Source of the DNA: Haliotispira sp965263485
GTDB taxonomy: Bacteria > Spirochaetota > Spirochaetia > SP-2023
Assembly: GCA_965263485.1 (NCBI GenBank)
Contig: CBDHHO010000001.1
Coordinates: forward strand, 310,001-374,000
Direction of reading: 5' to 3'
Length of the DNA: 64,000 nt
A program made the translations under genes and the position numbers. The notes under the pieces were generated by a model that worked only from the letters and a program-made list of their open reading frames with translations, had not been told where the DNA came from and made no database searches. Shown here piece by piece: positions 43,587 to 51,981 of this stretch (positions are counted from its first letter, which is position 1; every line of letters starts with the position of its first letter).

Positions 43587-44447
43587 ATGTGTAAGAAACC
43601 TGTTCTGAGCAAATTGCTTAACTTGGGAACTTTGGAGAACTTGCCGGACTTTTCTGCCGGACCGCGTTTGAGTCGTGAAACAGATGACTGGCTTCACTTA
43701 TTGAAGCAGGCGGGGTACGCAGGGATTCAAACTTGTGATAAGCGGTATGCAAAAATGGCTCTGGATTGCGGAATGCAAGTGGCTGTGGATCCCGGCCAGA
43801 AAATAGAAAAACCGGACGATATTCGAGAATCCGCTCAATGGGCCGCAGATTTTGCGGTGGCTATGACGGCTCATATAGGTAATGGTTTTGAAAATGATGA
43901 CGAGGCTTATCGGCTTTTTGAAGCTGTGTTGGAGTGTTCGCAGAAGCTGAATCTGCCTGTATATCCCGAAACGCACCGGGCCACTCTGCTGCAGGATCCT
44001 TATCGCAGTCTCCGCATCATTGAAAAATTCCCTCAGCTCCGACTGAACGGAGATTTCAGTCACTGGTATACCGGCAGTGAAATGATATACGGGGATTTTG
44101 AACAAAAAATCCAATATTTGAGGCCAGCATTATCCCGAATCCGGTTTATTCACGCCAGAATCGGCAATACGGGGCATATACAGGTCGAAATTTCCAGCAG
44201 CGGAGATGAGAGTCTTCACGTCCAGCACTTCAAGCGGTTCTGGCAGCTGAGTTTTGAGGGATTCCTGCAGGAAGATGACGCTGACGTATTCTATTTCGCT
44301 CCGGAACTGTTATGGCCGGAAATTGGCTACGCCTGCCGAATAACACGCTCTGATGGCAGTTGGGATGAAGAAACCGATCGTTGGCTCCAGGCGTTGGTGT
44401 TGTGTGATATCGGAGAGGAGTGTTTTCGGAATGCGAATCAATGCTAA
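43587..44447 (+). CDS. Xylose-isomerase-like TIM-barrel protein (sugar phosphate isomerase/epimerase family)
   Basis: 286 residues from ATG 43587 (AAGGAT nearby; 22 bases after the desaturase stop). The pattern fits the AP-endonuclease-2/xylose-isomerase superfamily: GYAGIQTCDKRYAKMALDCGMQVAV, LNLPVYPETHRATLLQDPYRSLRIIEKFPQLRLNGDFSHW with metal-binding acidic and His residues, and IRFIHARIGNTGHIQVE. Divergent from well-known isomerases; the substrate is unknown. It probably forms an operon with the desaturase-like gene. It is the last gene of the low-GC island; the truncated reductase copy begins 20 bases later. Confidence 0.8.
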   Translation: MCKKPVLSKLLNLGTLENLPDFSAGPRLSRETDDWLHLLKQAGYAGIQTCDKRYAKMALDCGMQVAVDPGQKIEKPDDIRESAQWAADFAVAMTAHIGNGFENDDEAYRLFEAVLECSQKLNLPVYPETHRATLLQDPYRSLRIIEKFPQLRLNGDFSHWYTGSEMIYGDFEQKIQYLRPALSRIRFIHARIGNTGHIQVEISSSGDESLHVQHFKRFWQLSFEGFLQEDDADVFYFAPELLWPEIGYACRITRSDGSWDEETDRWLQALVLCDIGEECFRNANQC

Positions 44448-44467
44448 AAGTTATAATCAAAGGGTAC

Positions 44468-45059
44468 GGGAGTCTCCGTCCAATCGCGCGACCCCGCTGC
44501 CCGGCCCTACATCCACGAAGCCTACATGGAAACCTGGGAGCAGATGGAAGAACTGCAACGAGAGGGTTTGGTGCGCTATATCGGCACTTCGAATATGACC
44601 ATTCACAAGCTGCAACTGCTGCTGCGCGATGCCCGGATTCCGCCCGCCTTTAACGAAATGGAACTGCACCCCCACTTCCAGCAGCCACAGCTGTTTGACT
44701 ACGTGGTACAGAACGATATCGTGCCGATCGGCTATGCTCCGATTGGCTCCCCGGGACGGCCCGAGCGCGACCGCACGGCCGAAGACACGGTGGATATCGA
44801 AGACCCCCTCATAAACGAAATCGCCTGCTCCCACGGCTTGCATCCGGTGCAGATCTGCTTGAAGTGGGCGGTGCAGCGCGGCCAGATTCCCATTCCGTTT
44901 TCCAGCCAGCCGCGCAACATTTATGCCAACCTTCAGGCCGTGACCCTGCCGCCTCTCTCCGAAGCAGAAATGGGAGCCATTGCCGGCATCGACCGGAACT
45001 CCCGCCTGATCAAGGGCCAGGTCTTCCTCTGGCCCGAGGGCTGGGAAGACCTCTGGGAT
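44468..45059 (+). repeat. ~595-bp direct repeat, right copy
   Basis: Partner of 36726-37323. Differences seen include GAGGAC to GAAGAC, GCCCGC to GCCTGC, GGCCTG to GGCTTG, ATGGCA to ATGGGA and loss of six bases near the 3' end. Confidence 0.92.
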
Positions 45060-45077
45060 ATGGAGCAGGCCAGATGA
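44468..45077 (+). pseudogene. Aldo/keto reductase, 5'-truncated second copy
   Basis: Bases 44468-45059 repeat 36726-37323, so only about the last 60 percent of the reductase is present, without the Asp/Tyr/Lys catalytic N-terminal part. A short frame could start at METWEQMEELQ (44526). The stop codon overlaps the next ABC ATPase start in an ATGA arrangement, which is what an original, translationally coupled reductase-ATPase operon would look like. Confidence 0.88.
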
Positions 45078-46627
45078 GCCGGGAGCGCGGGGCTGAAGAT
45101 CTGCGCGAGATCCTGCGCTTGGAGCATATCGACAAGCACTTTATGGGCGTGCATGCTTTGAAGAATGTACACTTCAGTCTGCACGAAGGCGAAATCCACG
45201 CCCTGATGGGGGAAAATGGTGCCGGCAAATCCACACTGATGAAGATTTTGACAGGCATCTACAGCAAGGATGCCGGCAAGATCTATTTCGAAGACCGGCC
45301 GTTCCACCCGAAACATCCCAAAGAGGCTTTGGACAGAGGGATCAGCATCATCCATCAGGAGCTGAATATGATGGAGCACCTGACGGTGGCCCAGAATGTC
45401 TTTATTGGCCGGGAATCACTGCGGGGAGGCGGCCTGCTGCTCAATGAGAGGGCACAGAACCAGAGGGCGGCAGAGCTGTTCCGCAGACTGAACATGAATA
45501 TTGAACCCACCGAACGGATGTGCAATCTGACTGTCGGTCGCCAGCAGATGGTGGAAATCGCCAGGGCCGTTTCATTCGATTTGAAGGTGCTGGTGCTGGA
45601 CGAACCCAGCGCGGCGCTGACAGATACGGAAATCAACGATTTGTTTGCCATTATGCGCAATCTGGTGCAGCAAGGTGTGTCGATGATCTACATCTCGCAC
45701 CGGATGGACGAGATTCATCGCATCACCGACCGGGTAACGGTGATGCGGGACGGTGAATACGTGGGAACCCGCAACACTTCCGAAGTCAGTACCCAAGACA
45801 TTATCAATATGATGGTAGGCCGGATGATCTACGATCAGCCCAAGTCCCGGAGCAGCGTCTCCGGCGCTGCCGAGGTAGTGCTGGAAGTGCGCGGTTTGAA
45901 AGCGGGCCGTATGGTAGAGGATGTCAGCTTCCAACTGCACCGCGGCGAAATACTGGGTTTTTACGGATTGATCGGGGCAGGGCGCACCGAGACTGCCCGT
46001 GCGATTTTCGGGGCCGATCCGGTGACTCGCGGCGAAATTCGGATAGATGGTGCCATGGTCCAGATACGGAGTCCGATGGATGCAGTGCGCTGCGGCATCG
46101 CCTATCTTTCCGAAGATCGCAGACGCTTTGGCTTGGCTACTTCACTCGGCGTGCTGGAAAATTCGTTGCTGGCCTCTTATGAAGATTTCAGTGGTATGGG
46201 CGCTTTCATCGACCAAAAACGGGCCCAGCAAGCTGTTTGCGAGCATGTGGAAAAACTGCGAATCAAAACTCCGTCCGTACATCAGCAGGTCACCAAGCTC
46301 TCGGGCGGCAATCAGCAGAAAGTTGTCATTGCGAGGTGGCTGATCAACGATGCCCAGATACTGATTTTTGATGAGCCTACGCGCGGGATTGACGTGGGAG
46401 CCAAAAACGAAATCTACATTCTGATGAACCAATTGGTGCAGCAAGGCAAATCGATCATCATGATCTCCTCCGAGCTGCCGGAAATTCTGCATATGAGCGA
46501 CAGGGTTATGGTAATGTGCGAAGGCTCCATCACCGGCGAGCTGGATATCTACGGACTCAGTCAACAGACCGTTATGCAATATGCCACTCAGCCACTTGAG
46601 GCCCGCAATGAAGCCGGGGAGGCATAA
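45074..46627 (+). CDS. Sugar ABC transporter ATP-binding protein (RbsA/MglA type), second system
   Basis: 517 residues from ATG 45074, which overlaps the stop of the truncated reductase by ATGA. Domain 1: Walker A GENGAGKST (about 47-55), LSxGG-like LTVGRQQMVEIA, LVLDEPSAALT. Domain 2: FYGLIGAGRTETARAIFG, LSGGNQQKVVIARWL, LIFDEPTRGIDVGA. GC content is higher than in the island ATPase at 40819 and the sequences are clearly distinct, so this is an older resident system. The permease follows after two bases. No binding-protein gene is next to it in this window. Confidence 0.95.
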   Translation: MSRERGAEDLREILRLEHIDKHFMGVHALKNVHFSLHEGEIHALMGENGAGKSTLMKILTGIYSKDAGKIYFEDRPFHPKHPKEALDRGISIIHQELNMMEHLTVAQNVFIGRESLRGGGLLLNERAQNQRAAELFRRLNMNIEPTERMCNLTVGRQQMVEIARAVSFDLKVLVLDEPSAALTDTEINDLFAIMRNLVQQGVSMIYISHRMDEIHRITDRVTVMRDGEYVGTRNTSEVSTQDIINMMVGRMIYDQPKSRSSVSGAAEVVLEVRGLKAGRMVEDVSFQLHRGEILGFYGLIGAGRTETARAIFGADPVTRGEIRIDGAMVQIRSPMDAVRCGIAYLSEDRRRFGLATSLGVLENSLLASYEDFSGMGAFIDQKRAQQAVCEHVEKLRIKTPSVHQQVTKLSGGNQQKVVIARWLINDAQILIFDEPTRGIDVGAKNEIYILMNQLVQQGKSIIMISSELPEILHMSDRVMVMCEGSITGELDIYGLSQQTVMQYATQPLEARNEAGEA

Positions 46628-46629
46628 GC

Positions 46630-47670
46630 ATGTGGGCAGATGTTGACCGCAAGAATCTGGCCAGCCTGTTGCAACGCTTTCTGGCTCCGGCTTCCTTGGT
46701 CATTCTGTACATTTTTTTTGCGCTGTTTGGCCGGAATTTTCTCTCGTATTCCTCTTTGATCAATATTCTGGATGCTTCGTACTATATCGGCTTCCTGGCC
46801 ATCGGAGTCACCTTCGTGATCATCGCAGGAGGCATTGACCTGTCCTGCGGCACGGTGCTGATGGCTTCGGCGCTTGCCGGGGGTACTGCGTATAAGTCCT
46901 GGGGCTGGCCCATGTGGCTGGCCCTGCTGCTGATTTTGGGCACAGCACTGCTCTTTGGCGTGTTCAACGGGCTGATGGTGACGCGGCTGAAGATCCCCCC
47001 CTTTATCGCCACTCTGGGCACCATGATGATTGCCATGGGCGCGGGTTCCATTATCTCCAACGTGCGCAGCGCCACCTTTCCCACCCGCTCAGAGCCCGAT
47101 GGCTGGTTTAAGGATGTCTTCAAATACCTAGGAGATACAGCCATCATTCCCACCGGCTTCTTTGTGCTGCTGCTGCTTGCTCTCATCTGCCATATCACAC
47201 TGACCAGTACCAAAATGGGGCGCTACATCTTTGCGATCGGCTCCAATAAGCAAGCCGCACATTTATCGGGAATCAATGTGGCCCGCTGGGAGTTTATGAG
47301 CTACCTTATCAGCGGCCTGATGGCCGGAATCGGAGCCATTGCCTTTGCCGCAGTCTACACAACGGTACTGCCCGCGCAAGGCCAGGGCTTTGAATTGTAT
47401 GCCATCGCCGGAGCCGTTATTGGCGGCACCTCCTTGTCGGGAGGCATCGGCTCGGTATTTGGCACGCTGATCGGAGTCTATATTATGAGCACCTTGCGTG
47501 TGGGTCTGCCTTCCATGGATTTGCAGTCCCATTACCAGACTTTTTTCACCGGTGTGGTGGTGATCGGGGCGGTGTTGCTGGACTTGTATCGCAACAACAA
47601 GGCCAAGCAGGTCCGTCTGCGCTACGCCCGGATGCGCAGACAAGAGAAACGGGACAAGCAGCAAAGTTAA
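46630..47670 (+). CDS. Sugar ABC transporter permease (RbsC type), second system
   Basis: 346 residues, about eight to ten membrane helices. Motifs include GVTFVIIAGGIDLSCGTVLMASALAGG, PPFIATLGTMMIAMGAG, and AGAVIGGTSLSGGIGSVFGTLIG, typical for ribose/galactose-type permeases. The C-terminus is very basic (NNKAKQVRLRYARMRRQEKRDKQQS). Two bases separate it from the ATPase. Its TAA stop is followed directly by a degenerate transposable element. Confidence 0.94.
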   Translation: MWADVDRKNLASLLQRFLAPASLVILYIFFALFGRNFLSYSSLINILDASYYIGFLAIGVTFVIIAGGIDLSCGTVLMASALAGGTAYKSWGWPMWLALLLILGTALLFGVFNGLMVTRLKIPPFIATLGTMMIAMGAGSIISNVRSATFPTRSEPDGWFKDVFKYLGDTAIIPTGFFVLLLLALICHITLTSTKMGRYIFAIGSNKQAAHLSGINVARWEFMSYLISGLMAGIGAIAFAAVYTTVLPAQGQGFELYAIAGAVIGGTSLSGGIGSVFGTLIGVYIMSTLRVGLPSMDLQSHYQTFFTGVVVIGAVLLDLYRNNKAKQVRLRYARMRRQEKRDKQQS

Positions 47671-47736
47671 GGGAGATCTCTAAAAATTCGCTAAATCTCA
47701 GCGATCCACATCAAAAGCAAATTTTTGGAGATTTTC
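47671..47736 (+). mobile_element. MITE copy l (short, degenerate)
   Basis: GGGAGATCTCTAAAAATTCGCT at the left pairs with AGCAAATTTTTGGAGATTTTC at the right. TTAA precedes it (containing the permease stop) and TTAC follows. Confidence 0.6.
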
Positions 47737-47827
47737 TTACGATTTTCTTGCCCTCCGCCGGAAAAGTGTATATTCTCAAGGAGAACAATCTATTTTATAA
47801 TTCCTGTTTGCTCTTTTATTGAGACCA

Positions 47828-47872
47828 TTCTGACTTTCGTCAGAACATCATCTTTATGCATTATTTTGCATA
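47828..47872 (+). promoter_or_regulatory. Conserved structured leader, copy 2
   Basis: Hairpin 1 TTCTGAC/GTCAGAA (47828-47834, 47839-47845) and hairpin 2 TATGCA/TGCATA, in the same positions as upstream of 34340. A possible promoter (TTGCCC ... TATATT, 15-bp spacing) lies near 47749-47775 but is weak. Confidence 0.55.
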
Positions 47873-47895
47873 ATAATACCTAGGAGTATTGCACC

Positions 47896-48679
47896 ATGAA
47901 ACACAAATTTAGTAAAATTCGCGCATCGCGCATCGCGCATCGCGCATCGCGCATCGCGCATCGCGGCCCGTGAATCAAGGCTATACCGCAGAAAAATATA
48001 TTTTTCTGCGGCCTTTTTGCGCCCGTTTGCCCTCCTTCTCTTTTCGGCCCTTCTGCTCGGCTGCGACCCGCCCGATGATGGGTCCTCTCAAGGGCCTGAT
48101 CAGAATCCGAGCCAGAATCCCGATGACAACCCGAATCAGAACCCACCCCCGTCATATACCTGGGCAGGCGACTACATTATCACCAACAGCACAGATGCCA
48201 ATGTAGAAATCCCCCATTTTTTCCAGAATGGCGTATATGCTGCAGGCGAGTTGTATTTGGGCACCTTGCACGTAGGTGCGGACAAAAGCGTCTCGATCGC
48301 CAGTATCGCGAAGGACTTCACAACTTCAGGGGCCACCTACCGCATTGATTTTGAAACCCCGAAGCAGAACCCGAGTGCCCCACCCAATAATATTCCAGAA
48401 ACGACCCACAATGCAAACTCAATGGAACTCCGAGATAATGTGAATGTAGTTCTCAATGAGAACAACACCAATATCATACCCATTAAATACGAGCGCAACA
48501 GACATTGGTTAACTATTGGGTTTTCATTTTTTTCGACAGTTCCTGCAATAAATGCCATTTTGGGTATCTCTGCGGGAGCTGATCCCACAGAATCCTGGAC
48601 TTCAGGCTTATCATCGTCCTTACCGGGTATTACATCGCAATTCGTTCCGTTTGACGTGACGCTGCAACGCAAACCGTAG
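47896..48679 (+). CDS. Lipoprotein, phase-variable (OFF in this sequence)
   Basis: The ATG at 47896 (AGGAG upstream, as in the 34340 gene) starts MKHKFSKIR, but six 7-nt repeats carry the frame into TGA at 47971-47973. The lipobox frame (FALLLFSALLLGC, then DPPDDG) is open from upstream of 48017 to the TAG at 48677-48679. Removing one repeat joins the two exactly, giving SAAFLRPFALLLFSALLLGC, aligned with the sister protein. The mature ~200 residues contain DQNPSQNPDDNPNQNP and ITNSTDANVEIPHFF, and no known domain. As it stands, only weak internal initiation (for example TTG 48017) could express it. Confidence 0.8.
47921..47962 (+). repeat. Heptanucleotide tandem repeat, 6 units (out of frame)
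   Basis: Six exact GCGCATC units just after the start codon; five units would restore the lipoprotein frame. Confidence 0.95.
47986..48011 (+). other. Perfect 26-bp palindrome in the signal-peptide region
   Basis: Two 13-base arms, CCGCAGAAAAATA and TATTTTTCTGCGG, followed by CCTTTTT. It has terminator shape and lies 13 bases after the premature stop of the OFF phase. In the sister gene the equivalent is imperfect. Confidence 0.8.
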
Positions 48680-48772
48680 TCTGTCGCCAGCCGCGACTTT
48701 TATGTATGTACCAGAACACTAGCTGTTGCCCCAAATTCCTTCACTTGGCCTCGGAAGCGAATTATAGAATTG

Positions 48773-49143
48773 GGCTCTTCGGTACATCTTGTGGATTTTA
48801 GGTAAAGGGGACCTCTAAAAATTCGCTTTTGTCTTCTTGCGAAGCTATTTTGGAGCGAGGAAGTGAAGCCGAAAAATACTTTGTTGTATTGTAAGGCTTT
48901 ACTGACGAAGCTGTTCGTTTCAAAAGAGCGAGTAAGAGCGCAGAATGGAATTTTTAGAGGTCCCCTAAAGCATTGGATAGCTTGGAGAAACATGGGGATA
49001 AGGTGGTGGAGCGCTGGCGCTCAGGTAAGACAAGCGCCCGTCTGGAAGGGTTGAACAGTATATTTCAAGCGGTTCGGGCTAGGGGTTACAGGAATACAGA
49101 AACATTTTTAATGATGATATACTTGAGTCCGGTAGCTGCTACT
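48773..49143 (+). mobile_element. ISL3-family relic with nested MITE
   Basis: 48773-48806 repeats the left end of the ISL3 element (7950-7984). 48966-49143 repeats its C-terminal transposase region (from 8833). Everything between is missing and a MITE sits at the join. The right end is lost; homology stops at ACTCT. The right end therefore has no terminal repeat, and the relic cannot move by itself. Confidence 0.88.
48807..48965 (+). mobile_element. MITE copy i (159 bp), inserted in the ISL3 relic
   Basis: Ends GGGGACCTCTAAAAATTC and GAATTTTTAGAGGTCCCC, with a perfect TAAA duplication (48803-48806, 48966-48969). The interior is divergent (GTCTTCTTGCGAAGC ... AGAGCGCAGAATGG), like copy f. Confidence 0.9.
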
Positions 49144-49365
49144 CTAGAACGCTAGATCTTCCCTTTGCCGAACCCTGGTAGGTTTGAAGGAGTCGGGGCT
49201 CAAAATCTGCTTTGCTTTGCCGGATTGCCGAATCTTTTGTTGTAGCTGCCGGAAGCTTGCTCTCAGCTGCAGCAGTTCGCCGTCCAGGTTCTGGATTTCG
49301 CGCAGCAGTTCCAGCGACAGTTCGGGTTGGGCATCCTGCCTTTCCTGATTTTGAGTCGTGAAGGG
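49144..49365 (-). pseudogene. C-terminal fragment of a coiled-coil protein
   Basis: An open minus-strand frame of 73 codons with no start codon, bounded upstream by TAA. It reads PFTTQNQERQDAQPELSLEL..., then ELLQLRASFRQLQQKIRQ, ending REDLAF. Strong heptad-like Leu/Gln/Arg pattern and normal codon use suggest the tail of a real gene whose body was lost when the neighbouring ISL3 relic and MITEs rearranged the region. Family not recognised. Confidence 0.4.
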
Positions 49366-49398
49366 TTACTCTTCAGAAGCAGCATCTTTCTGTGGTGG

Positions 49399-49417
49399 GG
49401 AATTTTTAGAGCTGCCC
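49399..49417 (+). repeat. Solo transposon end (GCTGCCC variant)
   Basis: GGAATTTTTAGAGCTGCCC preceded by CATCTTTCTGTGGT, the same sub-family as at 14035. Confidence 0.6.
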
Positions 49418-49420
49418 TTA

Positions 49421-49450
49421 GAGAATCGCCGAGAATCGCCGAGAATCGCC
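49421..49450 (+). repeat. 10-bp tandem repeat, three exact units
   Basis: GAGAATCGCC three times in a row, between the solo end and the clpA stop. Confidence 0.9.
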
Positions 49451-49476
49451 TCTTAACTGGTCAAGACCCTAAATTC

Positions 49477-51981
49477 TTACACTTCTGCCATTTCGGCTTT
49501 CTGCTTCCGGCGGCGCTGCTGCCGTTCCCGCTTTTTGTTCTCCAGCTCCGCAGCACTTTGAAAGCGGAATTGCAGCTTGCCGCTCCGGACCGAGATTGCA
49601 ACTTCGCCCCCCTTCTCTGCCAGACGCCCGTAGAGCACTTCATCGATCAGACAGTCTTTAACCTCATCCTCAATATAGCGGTTCAAATTTCTTGCACCAA
49701 ATTCTTGTGAATAGCCATGACTACACAAGTAATCCAGCACTTTTTCGTTGTACCTGATGCGGATATTCTTTTCTTCCAGTACAGTACCGAAGTTCTCTAT
49801 CTCCTTGCGGGCAATACAACGTATTACCTGAGAATCCAAACTATTAAAAGGAACCACTTTGTCCAGTCGGTTACGGAATTCGGGAGTAAAAATATTCTTC
49901 AGATCCTCGTCAATAGCTTCCTGGTTCATCACCCGGTCGCCAAAACCGATGCGGCTTTGACCAATGCGGTGTGCCCCGGCATTAGAAGTCATAATCACCA
50001 CTACATTGCGCAGATCGGCCTGACGCCCCTGATTATCGGTAACGGTGGCGTAATCCATCATTTGCAGCAAGATATTGTAGATTCTGCTGTGCGCCTTTTC
50101 AATTTCATCCAGCAGCAGTACCGAATGCGGGTTTTTGCGCAGCGTATCAGTCAGCAGACCTCCTTCTTCGTAGCCTACGTAACCCGGAGGCGAACCAATC
50201 AGACGAGCGACCGAATGACCTTCCTGGTATTCACTCATATCAAAGCGGTGCAGTGAGACCCCCAGTTCTTTGGCCAACTGCCGGGCCAGCTCCGTCTTGC
50301 CGACACCGGTCGGCCCGACAAACAGCAAGCTGGCCACCGGCTTGTCGGCTTCGCGAAAACCCACGCGCGAACGCTTGATTGCCTCGCTGACAATCTTTAC
50401 CGCCTGATTCTGGCCATGTATGTGACGCAGCAGATGCTCTTCCAAATGGCGCAGGCGCCGTTTCTCGTCAATCTCGACTGTCTTCTGCGGAATGTGGGCA
50501 ATCGAAGCCACCACCTGCTCAATATGAGCCACCGAAATCTCCGGTTTGCCCAGTTTGCGCCAGCTCAACTCTTCCTCTTCCAGCTGGTTTTCCGCCAGCT
50601 TTTCGTAGCGAATGCGAGCCCAGGCGCCGGCTTCATCAATCACATCGATCGCCTTGTCAGGCAACTGCCGCTCATTGATATACTGGTCGGACAGGTCGAC
50701 CGCACCCTCAAGACTCCCGGCCGTGTAGATCACCTTGTGGAAGGCCTCGTATTTGTGTTTGATTCCGTTGAGTATTTTCAAGGTCTCTTCGCGGCTGGTG
50801 GCAGGCACATCGACTTTCTGAAAACGGCGGGCCAAAGCGTGATCCTTGGAAAAACTCTTCTTGAATTCATCATAAGTGGTAGAGCCAATACAACGGATCT
50901 GCCCCCGCATCAGCGCAGGTTTGAGCAGGTTCGAAGCATCCATGCTGCCGCTGGAAACAGAGCCTGCTCCGATAATACTGTGAATCTCATCAATAAACAG
51001 AATCCCATTCCCGCGCTCGCTCAACTCCTTGATCAAGGCCTTTACCCGCTCCTCAAAGTCACCGCGATAGCGTGTCCCTGCGATCAGCCCTGCCATTTCC
51101 AGCGAGTACAATTCCATGCCACGAAGGGCACTGGGAACTTCGCCCGCGACAATGCGCTGGGCCAGACCCTCTGTAATGGCAGTTTTGCCCACGCCAGGAT
51201 CGCCGACATGTACCGGATTATTTTTGAAGCGCCGTGCCAATACCTGAATAGTACGTTCCAGAACTTCATTGCGACCGATCAGGGGCTCCAGTTCATCGTT
51301 ACGAGCCAGCTCTGTAAGGCAGACTGTAAACTGCTCCAAAGGGCTCGGACGCTTGATACGCGCTGCGCTCTGCTGCTTTTGGCGTTCCATGCGTTCCTTG
51401 CGCTTTTGCAGTTCACTGCGGTTCAAAGAATTACCTCCATTTACCTGCTGTGAAATCCTACCCCCGTTTCTGTTGTCGCCACGCTCGCCCCGGTTATTTT
51501 GAGATTCATTCCACAGCTGGGTCAACGCATCGCCGGGCTCGGCATCTTCCTGCCGTTGCAACGTTACCTGCTCCCGCAGGGTCAAACGATCCAAACCATC
51601 GGTTTTGAGAAAAAATGCGGCGTGACTCTCCGGTTCGTCAAGCAATGCCACCAACAGGTCGCCGATCTGTATCTCGGTTTTGCCCGCCGCTGAGATGTGA
51701 AACATGGTTCGCTCAATCACGCTTTGAAAGGCGTGAGACTGTTCCGGCTCTCTCGTTTGACCCTCAGGATGCCTGGTCAAATGCATTTCAAAGTAGTCCA
51801 ACAGTTTCTCTTCGACACCTTCAACATCGACATCGCAGTCAACCATTAATTGCCGCGAAGGACCAAAGCGCAGAGCGGCAAACAAAATATGCTCCGGCGT
51901 GAGGTGATCGTGGCGGTTTTCCACAGCTATCCGATAGGCGGCAGACATGATAATATGGGCTTCTTTATTTAATTCCATCAT
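49477..51981 (-). CDS. clpA: ATP-dependent Clp protease ATP-binding subunit ClpA
   Basis: 834 residues. AAA+ unfoldase that feeds substrates to ClpP. The N-domain (about 1-150, AYRIAVENRHDHLTPEHILFA) binds ClpS. First AAA module Walker A GDPGVGKT (about 263), second GPTGVGKT (about 555). The RIGFGDR segment matches the IGF/L loop that docks on ClpP. A Gln/Arg/Asn-rich linker (about 165-215) joins the N-domain to the first module. The C-terminus is a basic helix. GAGGAG ten bases upstream fixes the start. clpS lies 350 bases upstream on the same strand. Confidence 0.95.
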   Translation of the reverse strand: MMELNKEAHIIMSAAYRIAVENRHDHLTPEHILFAALRFGPSRQLMVDCDVDVEGVEEKLLDYFEMHLTRHPEGQTREPEQSHAFQSVIERTMFHISAAGKTEIQIGDLLVALLDEPESHAAFFLKTDGLDRLTLREQVTLQRQEDAEPGDALTQLWNESQNNRGERGDNRNGGRISQQVNGGNSLNRSELQKRKERMERQKQQSAARIKRPSPLEQFTVCLTELARNDELEPLIGRNEVLERTIQVLARRFKNNPVHVGDPGVGKTAITEGLAQRIVAGEVPSALRGMELYSLEMAGLIAGTRYRGDFEERVKALIKELSERGNGILFIDEIHSIIGAGSVSSGSMDASNLLKPALMRGQIRCIGSTTYDEFKKSFSKDHALARRFQKVDVPATSREETLKILNGIKHKYEAFHKVIYTAGSLEGAVDLSDQYINERQLPDKAIDVIDEAGAWARIRYEKLAENQLEEEELSWRKLGKPEISVAHIEQVVASIAHIPQKTVEIDEKRRLRHLEEHLLRHIHGQNQAVKIVSEAIKRSRVGFREADKPVASLLFVGPTGVGKTELARQLAKELGVSLHRFDMSEYQEGHSVARLIGSPPGYVGYEEGGLLTDTLRKNPHSVLLLDEIEKAHSRIYNILLQMMDYATVTDNQGRQADLRNVVVIMTSNAGAHRIGQSRIGFGDRVMNQEAIDEDLKNIFTPEFRNRLDKVVPFNSLDSQVIRCIARKEIENFGTVLEEKNIRIRYNEKVLDYLCSHGYSQEFGARNLNRYIEDEVKDCLIDEVLYGRLAEKGGEVAISVRSGKLQFRFQSAAELENKKRERQQRRRKQKAEMAEV

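Noticed and set aside
36726..45059. Assembly duplication as the explanation of the repeated reductase
   Set aside because: The copies have scattered substitutions, a 6-base indel, different 3' ends and different neighbours, so they look like two real loci, although long reads would settle it.
50416..51453. Plus-strand frame of 345 codons inside clpA
   Set aside because: Antisense shadow of a strongly conserved AAA+ gene.
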